Origin: Plecoglossus altivelis
Taxonomy: Eukaryota; Chordata; Actinopteri; Osmeriformes; Plecoglossidae
Direction: 5' to 3'
Assembly: GCA_036571765.1 (NCBI GenBank)
Contig: BROE01000016.1
Span: forward strand, 10,849,393-10,913,392
Length of the DNA: 64,000 nt
Shown here: piece by piece, positions 37,829-51,468 of the stretch
How positions within the stretch are numbered: position 1 is the stretch's first letter
Layout of the letters: every line of letters starts with the position of its first letter
Notes under the pieces: generated by a model
Databases searched by the model: none
What the model was told of the DNA's origin: nothing
What the model saw: only the letters and a program-made list of their open reading frames with translations
Translations under genes and position numbers: made by a program

Positions 37829-38769
37829 TCACTTGTTGCCAGGCTGGGCTGCGATGTAGAGCGCCATCAGGCAGTACAAGGTACCCCCGATGGTCAGGCC
37901 CATGGTGGTCCTGTACAGCATCTTGTCCATTAAGCCCCTTTTCAGGTGGACCGGGATACCATCTGACCTCTAAAAATGCGAAAGTGAAACATAAACCATT
38001 GGTTACAGGGCACAGATTAGTTACGCTTTTATGTCATGAATACACATGGACATCCGGATGTGTCAATAACTGTCGTTTTAAGTTACCTGGAAGAGTTTTT
38101 GCATGTCAGGGACTTTGTTGATTCCCATGTACTCTACTGCGGAACCTGCCTCTGACACCACTTTGGTCGGGGTGGCAAATATGAGAGGTGAGGCTTCAGC
38201 GGGCACCGTCAGCTTCAGCCCCTAAAACATAGAAAAAGCGTTTGATAAACAATGCGCACGTCTTTCAACAACAGCTACCTAGACTTGTCAGCATGCACAT
38301 CGCAAGCTGCACACACCTTGCGTATACTACTGTGACAAGTCGGTCCACCCGTCCATAGCTCCCCTACACAGTACCAGTAGTACCAAGCTATCTAGAGCTA
38401 CCTACTACAGAGCTACCTACTAGCACCACTAGCATTCATTATAGCTACTTCTGAGTTAGTTCTACATCTTTCAAAAGCTAAAGTATCTAAGGATACAAGT
38501 AGCTGTCTAAGCGATAATCGTTTAGAGACACCCTTTATCTCAGTAATAGTATTACTAGTAATACTCGATAGTTAGCTGCAGTGTGCTATTGCTAACTTAG
38601 TTTACCTAACGCAATATACTAGCTACAGTGCTACTACAACACCATGTGAAGGTCACTCTGGAATATACTTCCCCCGTTTTAAAAACAATTATTTTCTCAC
38701 CTGAGGGGCATACGCTGTCGGTGCCGCTCCGACTAATTTTTGTGTTACACCACTTATCTTATAGTACAT
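37829..38769 (-). CDS. cox7a2l: COX7A2L / SCAF1, cytochrome c oxidase subunit 7A-related protein, 114 aa
   Basis: Three exons on the minus strand: 38701-38769 (starts MYYKISGVTQKLVGAA), 38087-38221 (GLKLTVPAEASPLIFATPTK) and 37829-37969 (RSDGIPVHLKRGL to QPGNK, TGA stop). All introns are phase 0 and GT-AG. The total of 114 residues equals the human length as I recall it. The protein tethers respiratory complexes III and IV in the inner mitochondrial membrane. Its N-terminal segment contacts complex III and the C-terminal COX7A-like part enters complex IV. One membrane helix lies at about residues 87-108 (LTIGGTLYCLMALYIA). The PVHLKRG segment with its histidine is intact, so a complex IV-binding form is predicted. 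COX7A2 and COX7A1 lack the long N-terminal extension, so confusion with them is unlikely. The human gene likewise lies between EML4 and KCNG3. Confidence 0.96.
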
Positions 38770-41700
38770 TATATATAGAGAAAGATAGTACTTAGGTGAA
38801 CAAAATATACAATCTACGAAGGTTGCTGGTAGCTTCCGGTGCCCTCGTTCAGCTTGCAAAACCAGCTAGCTTGCGATGAACGTGACTGATTTTTAAGGAC
38901 CCCTATACCGACAATAGGTGACTCGTATATGCCTTCCTTAAAAAATAATCGATCGATCAAATAAGGCGTGTTATTGTAGAATTATCTCGATACTCTGTTA
39001 GTCATGTAGTATTCATTTTGGACAAAGAACAACAATGAAACAATTAAATTGGGATTACATTTGAGATTTATTACAACCATATTAACAGTTCTATCAGAAA
39101 ACATAGGATCTATACAAAATAGCTGGTTTCTTAAAAAACAACTTTCAACGATTTGGACGGACACATTTCTGCGTAACAGTTATTTCTTAAAAAGATGAAT
39201 GTTGCACTGTTACAGTCAAGCAGCAGAATAGGCTATTTGAGTGTGGGTTTAAGAGGTGTGACCGATATGGGAGTTGGCTTTAGAGCAGGATAGTTACAAA
39301 GGTATTATTGTACTATAACTTTAAAAACGTATTGTTCTATTTTATTCATACCCTAATCTTTTTGTAACCTGTTACACAACATTTACATCAGATGTACGAC
39401 TATTAAAGAGTTAGGTAACATAAGAGTTCGTAGTTTTTATTAGTGAACAAGGCTTACTACAGTTAAAGTCTAGACTACATCCTGTATTTGAAAAACGTGA
39501 TTGAATGTTTAGTTTTACACTATGCTGTCTGGTGCTATAGGATTTTTCATTATTGGTGACCTTTTGTTCTCATCCTTTTCATTAAACCTGAGCTGTTTTG
39601 ATAGACAGGTGGATTTTTCCCCCTCTTGTTTGCTTACGATATGGAGCCTTACTCTGGACCTTTACACTGCGTTACCGTCGTGAACCTTAATAATGTGTGT
39701 CGGTGCGCGTGCGCGTATGTATGGTAGCAGAAAGATGCGCATGTGCTGGGAGACAGCGATACCGCTGGTGTTTGTGCATGCAGCTCCGACATCCATAGTT
39801 GTAAAGTCCAAGGTCTTCCCCAAGTCCAACGATCTGTACAAAAGGTATACTGTAACTATACGATCAACTTTCTAATGTTAAAATGGCTTGGGGACCAGAG
39901 AGCTTGCACAGATGAAATGTAGGTTTAGAAGACTCAGATCTTTAAAGGTTGACTGTCTTGTTTCCTCTTTCTCGTTCAACAGCTGTTTCATATGACATCA
40001 TGTTATACACGATGACTCATTATTGATGAGTATAACTAAACAAGGGGTTATATGTGAGTGAGAACTGGAGAGAGAAGGAGAGAGGAAGTACTTTTCACAT
40101 CTAACACACGTTATGGGGTGTGACAGTTTCTCCCCATGCTCAGGGGTGAATGTGAATACTGAATTGGTTTACTTCAGGTATATAGTGCACTTCATCTAGT
40201 TTGTACACGATAATCCTATTATAGGTTACATCTAAGATATTTGATGTTGCTCTTTTTAGCAAGGTGCAGGGAAATTGGCATGTTTGTGGTCCAGTGGTAA
40301 AAAGTGGAGGGGATGTTTTGAGGTGACAAAAGTCTGATCTGTTTCCATTAGAAATTAACCAAATGCAGTCTTAGGCCATGCCCAATTCCTCCAACTGTGC
40401 CATTTTCACTGCGTCATGTTGTGTAACAAAGGTAAACATTTTATACAAAACCTGATTTACATTTTGTCAATTTTTTATGCCTCACTCAAACTAATTGCAC
40501 ACAGTAATAGATCACAAAGTAATGAGCTTAATCAATCTCATTAAAATTGAATAGCGTTACAGCCCCATTTGGAATGTGTTGAGTGTTTGGAGTGTGGAGA
40601 TCAGAGAAAGCAGATGGGGCTGTGGAGCCAATGGAAAATCCCCTTCTCCTGAGGACAAATCATGGGACCTGCAAATCTGTGTCAACACAACCAACATCCG
40701 TACCAGATCATATGTGTCAATAATGTTGCAATGCATTGTGGAATAGACCCATTTGGAAATAGTTTCTTTGTAGAATAAATCATTTGTGGAATACATCTTA
40801 GAGATGAAATCCTATTCAGGATCAGGGAATTAAAATATTCATGCCCTTTGGCATAGATGGACCGATTTTCTTCTGCCCGTATTTGATGTACTTCAAAACG
40901 TATTGAAAATGACTTAAATAGTTCTGGATATGAGGTCAACAGACTGTTTTCATACATATGTAACCTCACAGACGCAGGCTGTAAGCTCAATAACTGTTGG
41001 CTGAATGTCTGAGGGAGAGAAACAGTGGCTTGTTGGAGATAAGAGAGATTTTGCCCCAGAGCAGACTAATGTGAGGATACGTGGTTCTTCCACCATGGAA
41101 AATAGAGTGGGCATGAAAGCTGTTTCAGATGCGCCCAAATACCTACTGGCAGTGAGAGGAGAGGCGAGGAGGCTGAATGCGTCACACCAGCCACCCAAAA
41201 GTGGTGTCGACAGTGTATCAAGGAGAAGCGGGTGGCTCAGACAACAACATTGCGAGGAGTACTCGTACCGTGGCAATGGCTGTGCTTCTATGTTCTGTGC
41301 TTGTCTCCCCCTCATGTCTCGGCTAAGAGAGAGTTCAATAAGGTAGCAGCACAAGCCAGCGTGGTTCCACTCCCCCAGTCAGAAGACCCGTAGCACTCCA
41401 GAGGTTGTGATCAGAGACAAGGCCTCTAGCAGCACTGCGTGGTGTTAGCCAAACCACCCGCCTCTCCATGACACTCTCTCGCTCTCTGGCGAGGTGTTCC
41501 ACATTACAGACATGCCTACACAGCTGACAGACCCACACACCTCTCTCTCTCTTCCTCTCATCCACAGTCTCTCCCACCCCCACTCTGCCTGGAACATTAC
41601 CGTTCAAAGGCACCATGCGTTTGATATGCAGGTGGAATGGGAACTAGATTTAGACATTTTGACCATGTTTGAGTCGTTAATGGGCTCATTCGAATTCAAA

Positions 41701-42443
41701 GCATCGGTACTGGAGAAGTCAGACAGAACTGATGGACTCACGCCCATCAAAGCTTAAACATACAATACGGGAGAATGAGATTAAAGGGTAACTACAGTGT
41801 TTAGTGCACTGAAATGCTTTGGTTCGTTGTACTTTGCGGTCCATTCTTCACCCATCGATGTGAACAATAAAAACAAGGTAGCTAAAATAGAGCAGAGACC
41901 TAGGAAGCCACAGAGGAGTCTAAGATTCACACATCACCAGGTTGCCAGACGTGTGGGGGTTGTAAAGGACAGTAGAATAAAAATCCTATTTTTCCGTGGC
42001 ACATCGCCATTTGTAAAAGAAATTGAAATGCCAGGCGTTGAAGTTGGCACAGATTAGATATAATCCACAGTATTTGAAAGGCCTCTGTCTGTTGTTGCTC
42101 CAACTGACCTCCCACAGTGACACCACAGTCACACCCTGTTATAGATATATTTTCCTGGCATCGTCATCGTTGCAGCCCTGGAAGCCATTTCTGCTGCCAT
42201 TAGTTTAGACCCTTTACCTTGACTCTGTGTTGAAGGCGACTGAGGAGATTGGACTGGGTGAAACCCACATAATGTATATTCTTACAAAATCGACATTAGA
42301 TGTCTACATGAACAACAGGAGTAAGAGAAAGAGTAAGAATCTGAGATAGTAAAAGAGGCCACGTTTCCGATGGATGTTGCAAGGGCTGGATGGATCCAGC
42401 GGCGTTGCGTATGATCAGGCAGACGGTCAACGGTCCAGGGATT
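38770..42443. other. cox7a2l upstream region and probable kcng3 3'UTR
   Basis: The cox7a2l start codon is immediately preceded, on the minus strand, by TATATATA. Whether this acts as a promoter is unclear because it touches the ATG. The part next to 42444 must include the 3'UTR of minus-strand kcng3, but I could not pick its poly(A) site with confidence. Overlapping frames at about 40950-41354 on both strands (113 and 134 codons) have no domain and look non-coding. Confidence 0.5.
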
Positions 42444-45400
42444 TCAGTTAAGAAACTCTACAGAGAGGCTCCTGGTGCAGCGAGCAGAGCGGAACTTAAG
42501 CTCATGGTAGCACTGTACGAAGCTGTGGTAGATGAAGGTGATGGGCAGTGCCAGCAGCACGATGCCGCTTACCACGCACAGGCCACCCAGCACTCGCCCG
42601 GGCACAGTGATGGGGTACATGTCTCCATATCCCACGGTAGTCATGGAGATAATAACCCACCAGCAGGCTGCCGGGATGCTGGCGTAGTCCTCATTGCCCG
42701 ACTCCAGGTCCAGGCCGTGCTCCAGCAGCTGAGCCAGCGCACTGAAGATGGCCATGGCCACGGCGATGAACACCAGGAGCATCACCATCTCACGGTAGCA
42801 GCGCCGCAGCGTCAGGCCCAGCGTCTGAAGGCCCAGGAAGTGGCGTGCTAGCTTGATGACCCAGAAGATGCGCATCATGCGTAAGACACGTAACGTCACA
42901 CCGGCCCGCTGCAGCTGCGAGTTCTCGCCCGTCAGTCCCGTCATGGTAACGGAGATGTAGTAGGGCGTGATGGCGAGGAGGTCAATGATGTTCAAGGGTC
43001 GCCGCACAAACTCACACTTGTCCCGCGACACCATGAAACGGACAATGCACTCTGCGGTGAACCAGCCAATACACACAGCCTCGATGATCCTGCAGAATGG
43101 AGAGAGAAAGCAGAGTTACCACCAGTTACACTGGTTTGACTGGAGTTCCTCTACAGCAGGACTGCTATATATGGCAGGTCCCCTGCCCAACCCTGACCCT
43201 ATAAGCTTTCATCCTAAACATTTTTTTTCCAACCCAAATCCAGCAAACCTTATTATGTTAAATAGCTGACTGACAAGCTCAGTCATGTTTGTCACATCGG
43301 TTTGTTGAAGTGAAAACCTACAGGAGGGTAAATCCTCAAGAGCAGGGTTGGCAGGGTCTGACCCAAGACTCAAACATCAACTATATGCCGTGACAATAGC
43401 TGTTTTGTAGCAGTGGAAGAGGGAGGTTCTGTTGGGTGAGAACCTGTAAGTGGTGAGACCTTGATTGATCCATAAAAGCTTTAAGTTTAAACACATCTTT
43501 CATTGAGCTTCCCTCCTCAACTGCTGGTGAGCTTTGGTATTGTAGCACAATAACAGACAAAGTATGCACAACACAAAATAATCAGGTTGCTGTCTAGTGA
43601 GAAACCATGGTCAGAGTCAGGATTATTTACACGAATCAACCCATTGAGATTCAGAGACATCCACTCTGCAAGATAATAATCCTTTACATAGTTTTCTTTG
43701 CTAGATTGTTGATAGTAAACTATACAGACTATCTATTCTTATTGCTGCAAAGCCTGAACATGTGCATTGCTAAGCCTTCAAGTTCAGAAGGACTAGCAAC
43801 TCTGTGATCCAGGTGTCTGGGAGAAAGGTTCTAATTTATACAGTCGATACTGACAATGACAGTTGGTTTCTGTCATGTCTGACAAGGTGAAATAACAAAC
43901 CGATCTGGCTGAGACTTAGTCTCAGGTGAGGCTTTATAGAAAGTCAGGCTAATGTGAAGGATCACAACAGAAATGGAGTGAAGGGATTCTAGTCAGCCAT
44001 TCAAATGCCAGGTACAATTCTCTGAGAAGCACATTCTTCATACTTATACATATTCGTGTATTTCTATTTCTATGCAATTCATAGATTCAAAACAACTGAA
44101 CAGTTGATTATCTATCCAGCACTGGGATATTAGTACTTAAGATTATTGTTCTGCTCTGATTAAGAACAACATTTCTATATTGTTAAGGATGTTATGTCTC
44201 ATGAATTTGACTGAAAGATCTTTAAAGTTTGGAGGTATACATTTGCATCATTGTGAAATACATTGCCAAAGACTGTAATGTGACACACTATGGCCATCTA
44301 CGTGATAATTATGTGGATTTCAATAAGGTTTCAGTACACCTTTGTGAAAACCAGCAAGAAAACCTGGAAGACACTGGCATTTGCAACATTTTGTGATACT
44401 TATTTTCACATGGAGAGTCCGTCATTAAGGAACAACCTTGCAGCAATAATGTCTAGAGAACAACAACCTACCTGAAACACCTTCGGAGTTTACCTGAACA
44501 CACACATCTTCACACACACCCTCACACACACTGGGCTAATCCCCAAATGTACCTCTTTTTCCTTTGATCTCTCCTTCACACACACATACACACACACAAA
44601 CACACACACACGCACACATGCTCTTGGGTGCCCTTCAGGTACCAATACCTTGAGAGGGGTCCGCGTGGCAGTCATGGATACAAGACAGACAGACACACAG
44701 ATTAAAGAGCAGATTAAGGCCAGACAAGAGGGATGGGAAACATATCTTTAGACGAATGGACAAGTGTTGGCCCATACAAACAGTAGTTGATTTGGGTTAA
44801 TCAAGTCCCCCATCCCCAACCCAGAACATTTATAAAATGGTAATTTCAAATGGAATAGTGTATGACAACATGAGCTAATCATTTAGACGTGAAACGTACA
44901 ATGATATCTGACATGATCAACATAGAAGTTGTTTCTTTCTGACAATCGCAGTCGCATTTCTACTTCAGCACCGTGGAGAGCGACCAAGCCCTGCGCCTTT
45001 TTTGGCAGTGCGAATTAACATATTTTTGTTCACGAGTCACTCAGAAGATAAACCTAAACCTATTGTTTTAAAATGTACAAATTATACAATTCAATAACAT
45101 GGCTGTACACGTATATTTGTGTGAAGTTTAATTGTTTGACTGCCACAATTATGTCCTACTTTTGCTGCTCCTTGGCGTTTAAAGCTATATGGTGCTTTTG
45201 TGCTGAAAGATAAAATACAAACAATTGTAGACAAAACATGACAGTTGCACAACGGATAACCATTCATTTCTTTACGATTTGCCAACGTACATTATTCTGT
45301 GCGTTGTAAGCACGTGATTAAAAATTGCCATTGAATCCTTAAACAATTAAAGCATAGTTTTCCTAATTAAGATGCGTAGGACCACATCATCCAGCAACCA

Positions 45401-46267
45401 AGTTGACGTTATGTGGAGCTTTATGGACACTATTAAATAAGATGAATAGCTGACATACCCAACATTGTCCCTGTTATTTGAAAAAAGGGGGTAAAAGAGG
45501 AAAGACATAGAATAGGCTATGGTTCTCAACCGGCCCAGCATCATCGCACATAGGCCACAAACATTTATTACATGAAATAGGAAGAAATAAGAAGAAAGTA
45601 ATGTAGGACATAGATACCCGGATGGATGCTCTAATGAGTCTGTGTACCTTTGCTCCTCCACGCTGCTTTCAGCGGATTTCCAGTCTGGTAAAGTACTTGC
45701 ACAAAGCATCACCATGGACACTATGACAAATATGACGGACACCGAGGCCAAAATTTGTGCTGCTACCGAAGAAGTTGGCTCTTCAAAAGTCCTTCGCATT
45801 CTTTCAAGCCACTTTGACTGCTCACTGTCAGCGCCCTCACGGTTCTCCAAACAATCTCCCCTTAACCCGCCCTCATGTTTTATGGTGTCTTCCTCAGAAA
45901 AATGCGTATACGTGTCAGACATCCGATCATCTAACCTTCGCTGACAGCAAAACTCCAGGTGAGAGCTTTCTAGTCCCCAGTAAATCATTTCATTGTAGAA
46001 TGACAACTCACACATTTGTGGTACGAATCTAAGTTTACCGTACTTCACGTACAACATAATAAATCCAAAAGCCTCGGAGTGCCTGTCGAAGAAAAACTCA
46101 TTTCTCTCTCGGTCATAGTCGTCGCACACTTCCAATACCTCTTTTTCCGACGCACATTTGTGCAAGCGACTCACTCTACTTAGAGGGAAATCCTTTATCA
46201 CGTCTTTAGAGAAAGCGTATTTTGTACCACCTACGTTGAGGATACAAATGCTCTTTCCAAACTTCAT
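42444..46267 (-). CDS. kcng3: KCNG3 (Kv6.3), modifier subunit of voltage-gated potassium channels, 431 aa
   Basis: Two exons on the minus strand, 45618-46267 and 42444-43089, are joined in phase 2 (SG/G-IIEAVCIGW). The chosen ATG gives MKFGKS, matching the human start MTFGRS in position; an upstream in-frame extension of 14 residues looks non-coding. The T1 domain is at about residues 6-110 (VLEVCDDYDRERNEFFFDRHSEAFGF), with S1 at about 169-194. S2 follows the junction, and S4 reads LRVLRMMRIFWVIKLARH. The selectivity filter is TTVGYGD, and S6 is VVSGIVLLALPITFIYHSF. S6 lacks the Pro-x-Pro of Kv1-Kv4, as expected of silent Kv6 subunits, which do not form channels alone but join Kv2 subunits and shift their gating. 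The C-terminus is SLSVEFLN. The protein is nearly full length compared with human (436 aa) and very similar to it. Confidence 0.97.
43090..45617 (-). other. kcng3: kcng3 intron
   Basis: A 2.5-kb intron with a GTATCT donor (minus strand, from 45617) and an acceptor ending CTGCAG (43090-43091). It holds a CA-rich stretch at about 44504-44620. No further exon was recognised. Confidence 0.85.
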
Positions 46268-46606
46268 CTTCCAGCTGTTAGTAGGTGTTACTGTATGGAG
46301 AAAGGACACTCAGCGTCTGAAATGGAGCGAAATGAGACGGTTCTCGTTCCTCGAAGAGTTTACAAACATTAGGCTTTACGTTATCCTTCTTGAAGTCCAC
46401 TTTGGCGAATCAACAGATGACCGACTGCCACTGACAGTTGTAGTTTTGTCATTGTCCCCTCTAATACTTCTAGCCAACCGAGGAGCCCTATTGAAGTCTA
46501 TTGACAAAGCGCGCACCCTGTGCGCGACATCGCAATGAAGCCCGCCAGCGCAGTTCTCCAAGATAGCAAGTCTTCCCCAGCAAATCCCAGCAATGATGTC
46601 ACACGC

Positions 46607-46610
<4 letters not shown>

Positions 46611-46673
<63 letters not shown>
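46611..46673. repeat. compound (TC)n(AC)n microsatellite
   Basis: About 20 TC units are directly followed by about 10 AC units, about 340 bp upstream of the kcng3 start codon. Confidence 0.95.
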
Positions 46674-47909
46674 GGACTCTCCCTCACCATTATTGGGTTA
46701 GCACTAACCCTATATTGCTATTATTGACTAGCCTTAATTTCCTTCTCTGGATCAGTAATACAGTAGAAAGTAACATATTGACTACCATCCTCTTTAAACT
46801 TAGTCATCAAAGCATACATTGTACTGTCTGTTTTAACAATAAACAGTTCATCTCACAATTTTAGTGCACAATCTCAGTTTATCTAACAATTATTATAATG
46901 TTAGCAATCGTGGAACAGTTTTTGAGGGGCAGCTTTCATATGACTGCTTTTTCAGGTGTCAGGGATGTGTTCCCTCTGTGATTCCTTACCTCACAGCTAG
47001 AGGGAGCATTTGAGGCAGCATTCAATCAGCCCAAGGGCCATAGGTAATCAGAGCAGATGAGGGATGCATGGGCTGAATTATGGGTCCTCACAACCCATAA
47101 TTCAGACAGCGCCCAGGGCCTCCACAGGCCTGTCAAATGCCAATCCAGTTTCCTCTACCTGCAGTAGGACATCTGGCCATGCCAGTATCGTCTGGACATC
47201 ATGGACCTTTACGATGTCTGTCCACCAGGGGAGGTTCTGCTGAGCAGGTCGGTGACAGGCAGCTTCCACTGACCAATCACTCATGACTCTCGTATCACCT
47301 GCCCACATACCAATGTCCCACTAAAAGAGAAGAATCTTTATGGATGACTAAATGTATTGAATGAATTACTCACACATTGAATATTGACCAAGCTGGAGGT
47401 TGGTTACTAAAATATTATTATAAGCCTTGGGCCAATGAGGATGAAGTGCTGCTAATACTGCAGAATGAACAAATATGTTGGTTCAAACGTTGTTGAAGGA
47501 AATTTGACTTAGAATATCGTATATAAGTCAAATGTTACTATTGTTGTAATTAAAGTTCATCCTGACAGACTCTGAACAGAAATCCTGGACAGAAAATGTC
47601 ACAATAATGTTGTAATGCTTGGTTACACAATCTCTGAATGTCAGCCAGGAGTCAATTGACGTGGCTGCTCCTGTAGTGACAAAAACATTCTGATTCCAAA
47701 TAGTGTTTTCCCCAAATTTGAACCCTCCCCCTGACTCCGAACCCAGTTCCAACCATTAACTTGTCCTAACTCCTAACTCCTAATCCCATTCGTACCCTAA
47801 CCTCTTTTTCTAACAAACACATTTTCCTTGTTTTGCTCTACTTGATGGGGACTGCTGGTCTGCATAAGAACATTTAAACAAAGACAACGAATGCGTGTGT
47901 GAATGAGTG

Positions 47910-47913
<4 letters not shown>

Positions 47914-47948
<35 letters not shown>
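47914..47948. repeat. (GA)n microsatellite
   Basis: About 17 uninterrupted GA units. Confidence 0.95.
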
Positions 47949-47951
<3 letters not shown>

Positions 47952-49122
47952 CTTGGATGTATGTGAATAAGCAGTCAAGACATGAAAGGAAAAGGCACAT
48001 GACGCCATGGCTCCTGCCCTCCTCCAACAGAGGGCATCACCTCTTTATTGATTCCTGCCAGCCCTGACTGGGTCATTCCACTGGGACCTCTCTAGGTCCA
48101 TCGCTCTTCAAAACATCCAGCGGCTCCAACCAATTCAATGCAGCCATTCACAGACCAATGACAAGAAGGAACGATTCACCAAGGGGTCAAGGCCAGTGGG
48201 CTCTTCATAACGCGTTCAGTCTGTAAAATGAATGCAACACTGATTGGTCGTGTTTTCGAAACGTTACTTTTAAAAGGAGGTGAGAAGGAGGTAGAAAATC
48301 GTTGTGCAAATGATCGTATTGAATTAAAAGATACTAAATTTCATGATGGATTATTTGATAAAAAAACATTGAATGTCGTCATTTTGCAGTTCTTAGTCCA
48401 AGTATTTATATTGTGTCTAGTGACAAATAAGGTCAATAATTAACCTGCAATAACATCCTAGAACACCTATTGATTCTTTTCCATGTAGTTGCTTTGCATA
48501 ATCAATATGGTTTTAACAATGAAACCATTCAACTGAGTGCTTAGCTAATCTCTTCAAATTCCAGGCATCAATTATTAATCCCTGTGTTGTCCTTTCATTT
48601 GTTGTAAATATAATTATTCCTTCAAGATGCATAAGGAAAGGACACTCCCCATGACATTTCCCTGGCAAATTGTAATTGTCTTGACTAATAAGAGCAGTAA
48701 TGTTTTTTTTTCGTTCTGCCTCTTGGTGGATTTAATCAACAAAACCAACATGCTATGAGCACATTTTTCTCTTCCGTTTTACAGTTACAGTTACAGTTGT
48801 ATATACCAGCGGTTGTTTTGTGTGTGTCAGAGAAGCTGAATGTGGTTGTGTGTTTTCATCAGTACTAGGTGTGTTTGCCCTACAACTATGCTGTTGGTAC
48901 TGTTACCATGGTTAGCAGACATATTTTCCTAGGCTGTGTTGCAGGGCTGTTGTTGCGTCTGCTGTCCATGCCGTTGCTGAGACATGTGACATAGTGCCCT
49001 GTGGTTGGCTAAGAGGCAGCCGACAAATAGCACAAACACTAATTAGTCTCATACAGATAGCCATGAGGGCCCATCACAACTATAATTACATCCTCAAGTC
49101 TGCCGGCTGGCTCGCCTGACTC

Positions 49123-49190
49123 CAACCCCCCCCCCCACACACACACACACCACACACACACACACACCCCACACACACCACCCCCACTCT
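49123..49190. repeat. poly-C followed by interrupted (CA)n
   Basis: A run of C, then CACA blocks separated by CCACA and CCCC. Confidence 0.9.
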
Positions 49191-49224
49191 CCTCCCTCCA
49201 CTCTGGTTTGACAGCGATGACTGA

Positions 49225-49336
49225 CATCCCAGTACCCACTTGCTTCAGACTCCATTCTGGGGGGATTTGAATTAGGGCAGATCTGGAAACTTAGCAGTGA
49301 GGAAAGTGTGGGAGCTAAGGGGGGACTGGAAGAGTC
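49225..49336 (+). repeat. local duplication A, copy 1
   Basis: This segment matches 50140-50249 along its length. Shared landmarks include ATTAGGGCAGATCTG and GGGGGGACTGGA. By eye the two agree at about four positions in five. It is non-coding and belongs to no repeat family I recognise. Confidence 0.8.
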
Positions 49337-49705
49337 TTAGGATCTTGTGCAGGTTGACTCCCTGGGATGTTTCTGTCAAGGCTCCCCTCCTAACATGAAT
49401 GTGATTTGTGTGAGACTGGAGTCTTCATGTAAACACCTAAATATATGTTCAGCCTCTCCAATTCTCACAAATGGCTTTTGAATCAAGGGCAAGTCGGTCT
49501 TTCATAGCGATGACTTCTTTGAGGCAATGACCTTCCCTTCCCTCACCACCCATATAATTCAAGGCTGGGGGCACTGACCTGAAATAAGCTCAAAGGTGAA
49601 CAGCACATCTGCACCCAAGTCTATCCTAGCAAGCTCCACCCCCACTCAGATTCATTCCCTTGGTCCCCTACTCTTTGATTGTGCCCTCTACCTCACACAC
49701 ATACT

Positions 49706-49739
<34 letters not shown>
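49706..49739. repeat. (CA)n microsatellite
   Basis: About 17 CA units. Confidence 0.95.
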
Positions 49740-49742
<3 letters not shown>

Positions 49743-50139
49743 TTCATCCTTTTTTATCCTTTCAAGTACCAATGGTGGATTCTGTTTCATTCTCCATCTG
49801 CCTCCTTTGTTGTGGGAAGGGGAGGGGGGGTAGTATCAGTTCTCATAGTTCCAGAGAGCTGCCTCTACCCTGCCCCTAACCCCACTAAACCGACATGCCG
49901 TAACGCTGCCTTATGGATGTGGGGACTGCCGTTAGATGGCTTAGACTGTGCTTCACTGTCAAGCCTTGGCAAATTAGAGTGGCATTAAAGGATCGGGCTG
50001 CTGGACTGACGGTGGGACCGAAGTAGGTGGGGGGAGATGGCTTGATGTGGGGCCAAGATGGCAGAAACAGAGAAAGCGGACAAGACAACGGAACAGAAGG
50101 AGGAAGTAGAGGATGCCTCGACTCGCCAAACAAGACGAA

Positions 50140-50249
50140 CATCACAATACCCACTTTCTTCAAACTCCATTGTGGGGGATTTGGATTAGGGCAGATCTGA
50201 AAACGTAGTAGTGAAAAAGGGTGGGAGTTGAGGGGGGACTGGAGGAGTC
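50140..50249 (+). repeat. local duplication A, copy 2
   Basis: Same orientation as copy 1, about 0.9 kb downstream. Differences are scattered substitutions and a 1-2 base length change, so the duplication is not recent. Confidence 0.8.
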
Positions 50250-51468
50250 AGTTTGTTTGAACAGTTTGTTGCTCTCTACAACTCCCCTTAAACTGTTTCT
50301 CCCTGTTGCCCTTAGTATCATTAGTATTTAGTCAATCTTTGTCATCTTTTAGTCAACTTATAAACCCTGCTTGTCATCCCCTCAGCTAGAGGGAGTTGAC
50401 CGGAGTTCCTAATTAAATCCTTTGTGTTGTAATAATTATTATTTACTCATGGTCGTTGGTTTACCAGTCTCTAAAAGTCAAACTCCTTGTAGGATTGGTG
50501 CTTGCAGCCTAGACATAATTGTTTGAGGGGTCTTCAGATGGCTCCCTCATATCTCAGTCACTTTTAACGTCTCTTTTCTCTGATGCACAGATCGAGGAAC
50601 AGTGTCTGGGAAACAGGCAACCCACATGTGCGTGTGGAGGGTTGCCACATGCACAGGATATTGATTTGTGGGAAAAAAAATGAAGAAGTAGACAGTTGCA
50701 ACGACGGTTGCGAAGGTTGGCGCTGATCTGTCTCTCAAGCTTTGATGACGTCTTGTGATTTACTCGTGCTAGGGCATCACATTAGCAAATCTCCAGGCAA
50801 CAACACTAGACAGGGGACAGTCAAGCATGAATTGACTGCAGTAGTGGATGACCAATAAAATGACCAATTGACCAAGTGACTTCCTTGATGTGTCTTCCTA
50901 TACTGACCACTCCTCTGACTGGAGTTGCATGATGTTGACAGGAAACAGCAGCCTTTGAGACACAGTCTAAACAGTTCTTCTTTCGTCCCTGTCACAACTC
51001 TGCAGTTTGTTTCCCAAGGCCTCGATGTGCTCAGGCGAAACATTTAAAATAGCTGTCACATTGGACGGCAGTTTGTGTCCAATGTGCTTTTTCCCGATTT
51101 TCTCTCAAGTTGTAAAGCAAATAACTTTCACTAACAAAAAGTGTAACTAGTCTAAATGTCTCCAAGGTTGTCAAGAGTGAGGGAATTGTCTAAGCCTAGT
51201 GTCCTGTCAGCCGTGTCCAACACAACCGGCTACTTATCACAGACCCCATTACTGAGAGAGAAAGGGGTACAGAGGGTGACAGAGAGACAACACAGGAGAG
51301 AAAAGGAAGGAGTGGGTCGCACAATTCTTGGAATGTGAAGATAAGGTAGCTCCTCCAGGAGGAACAAAGTGACTGCAGAAGCTTTACTTTGTCTGATCAG
51401 CAGTGACCGGAACCTGGTCCACAGTCTCTTAGTCTCTTTGACTTCCTCCTCTCTTCTGTCCAGTGCCA

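Noticed and set aside
40950..41354. Overlapping frames of 134 (-) and 113 (+) codons
   Set aside because: Both strands are open by chance; there is no family resemblance, and they lie in the likely kcng3 3'UTR or the intergenic region.
42390..42851. 153-codon plus-strand frame over kcng3
   Set aside because: Antisense shadow of kcng3 exon 2, whose minus-strand translation is a clear Kv channel core.
46679..46705. Short palindrome GGGTTAGCACTAACCC
   Set aside because: Seven-base arms are common by chance; no associated element was seen.
47102..47308. 68-codon minus frame resembling folded protein composition
   Set aside because: No recognised domain, no flanking splice sites I could trust and no partner exon; it could be a decayed repeat fragment.
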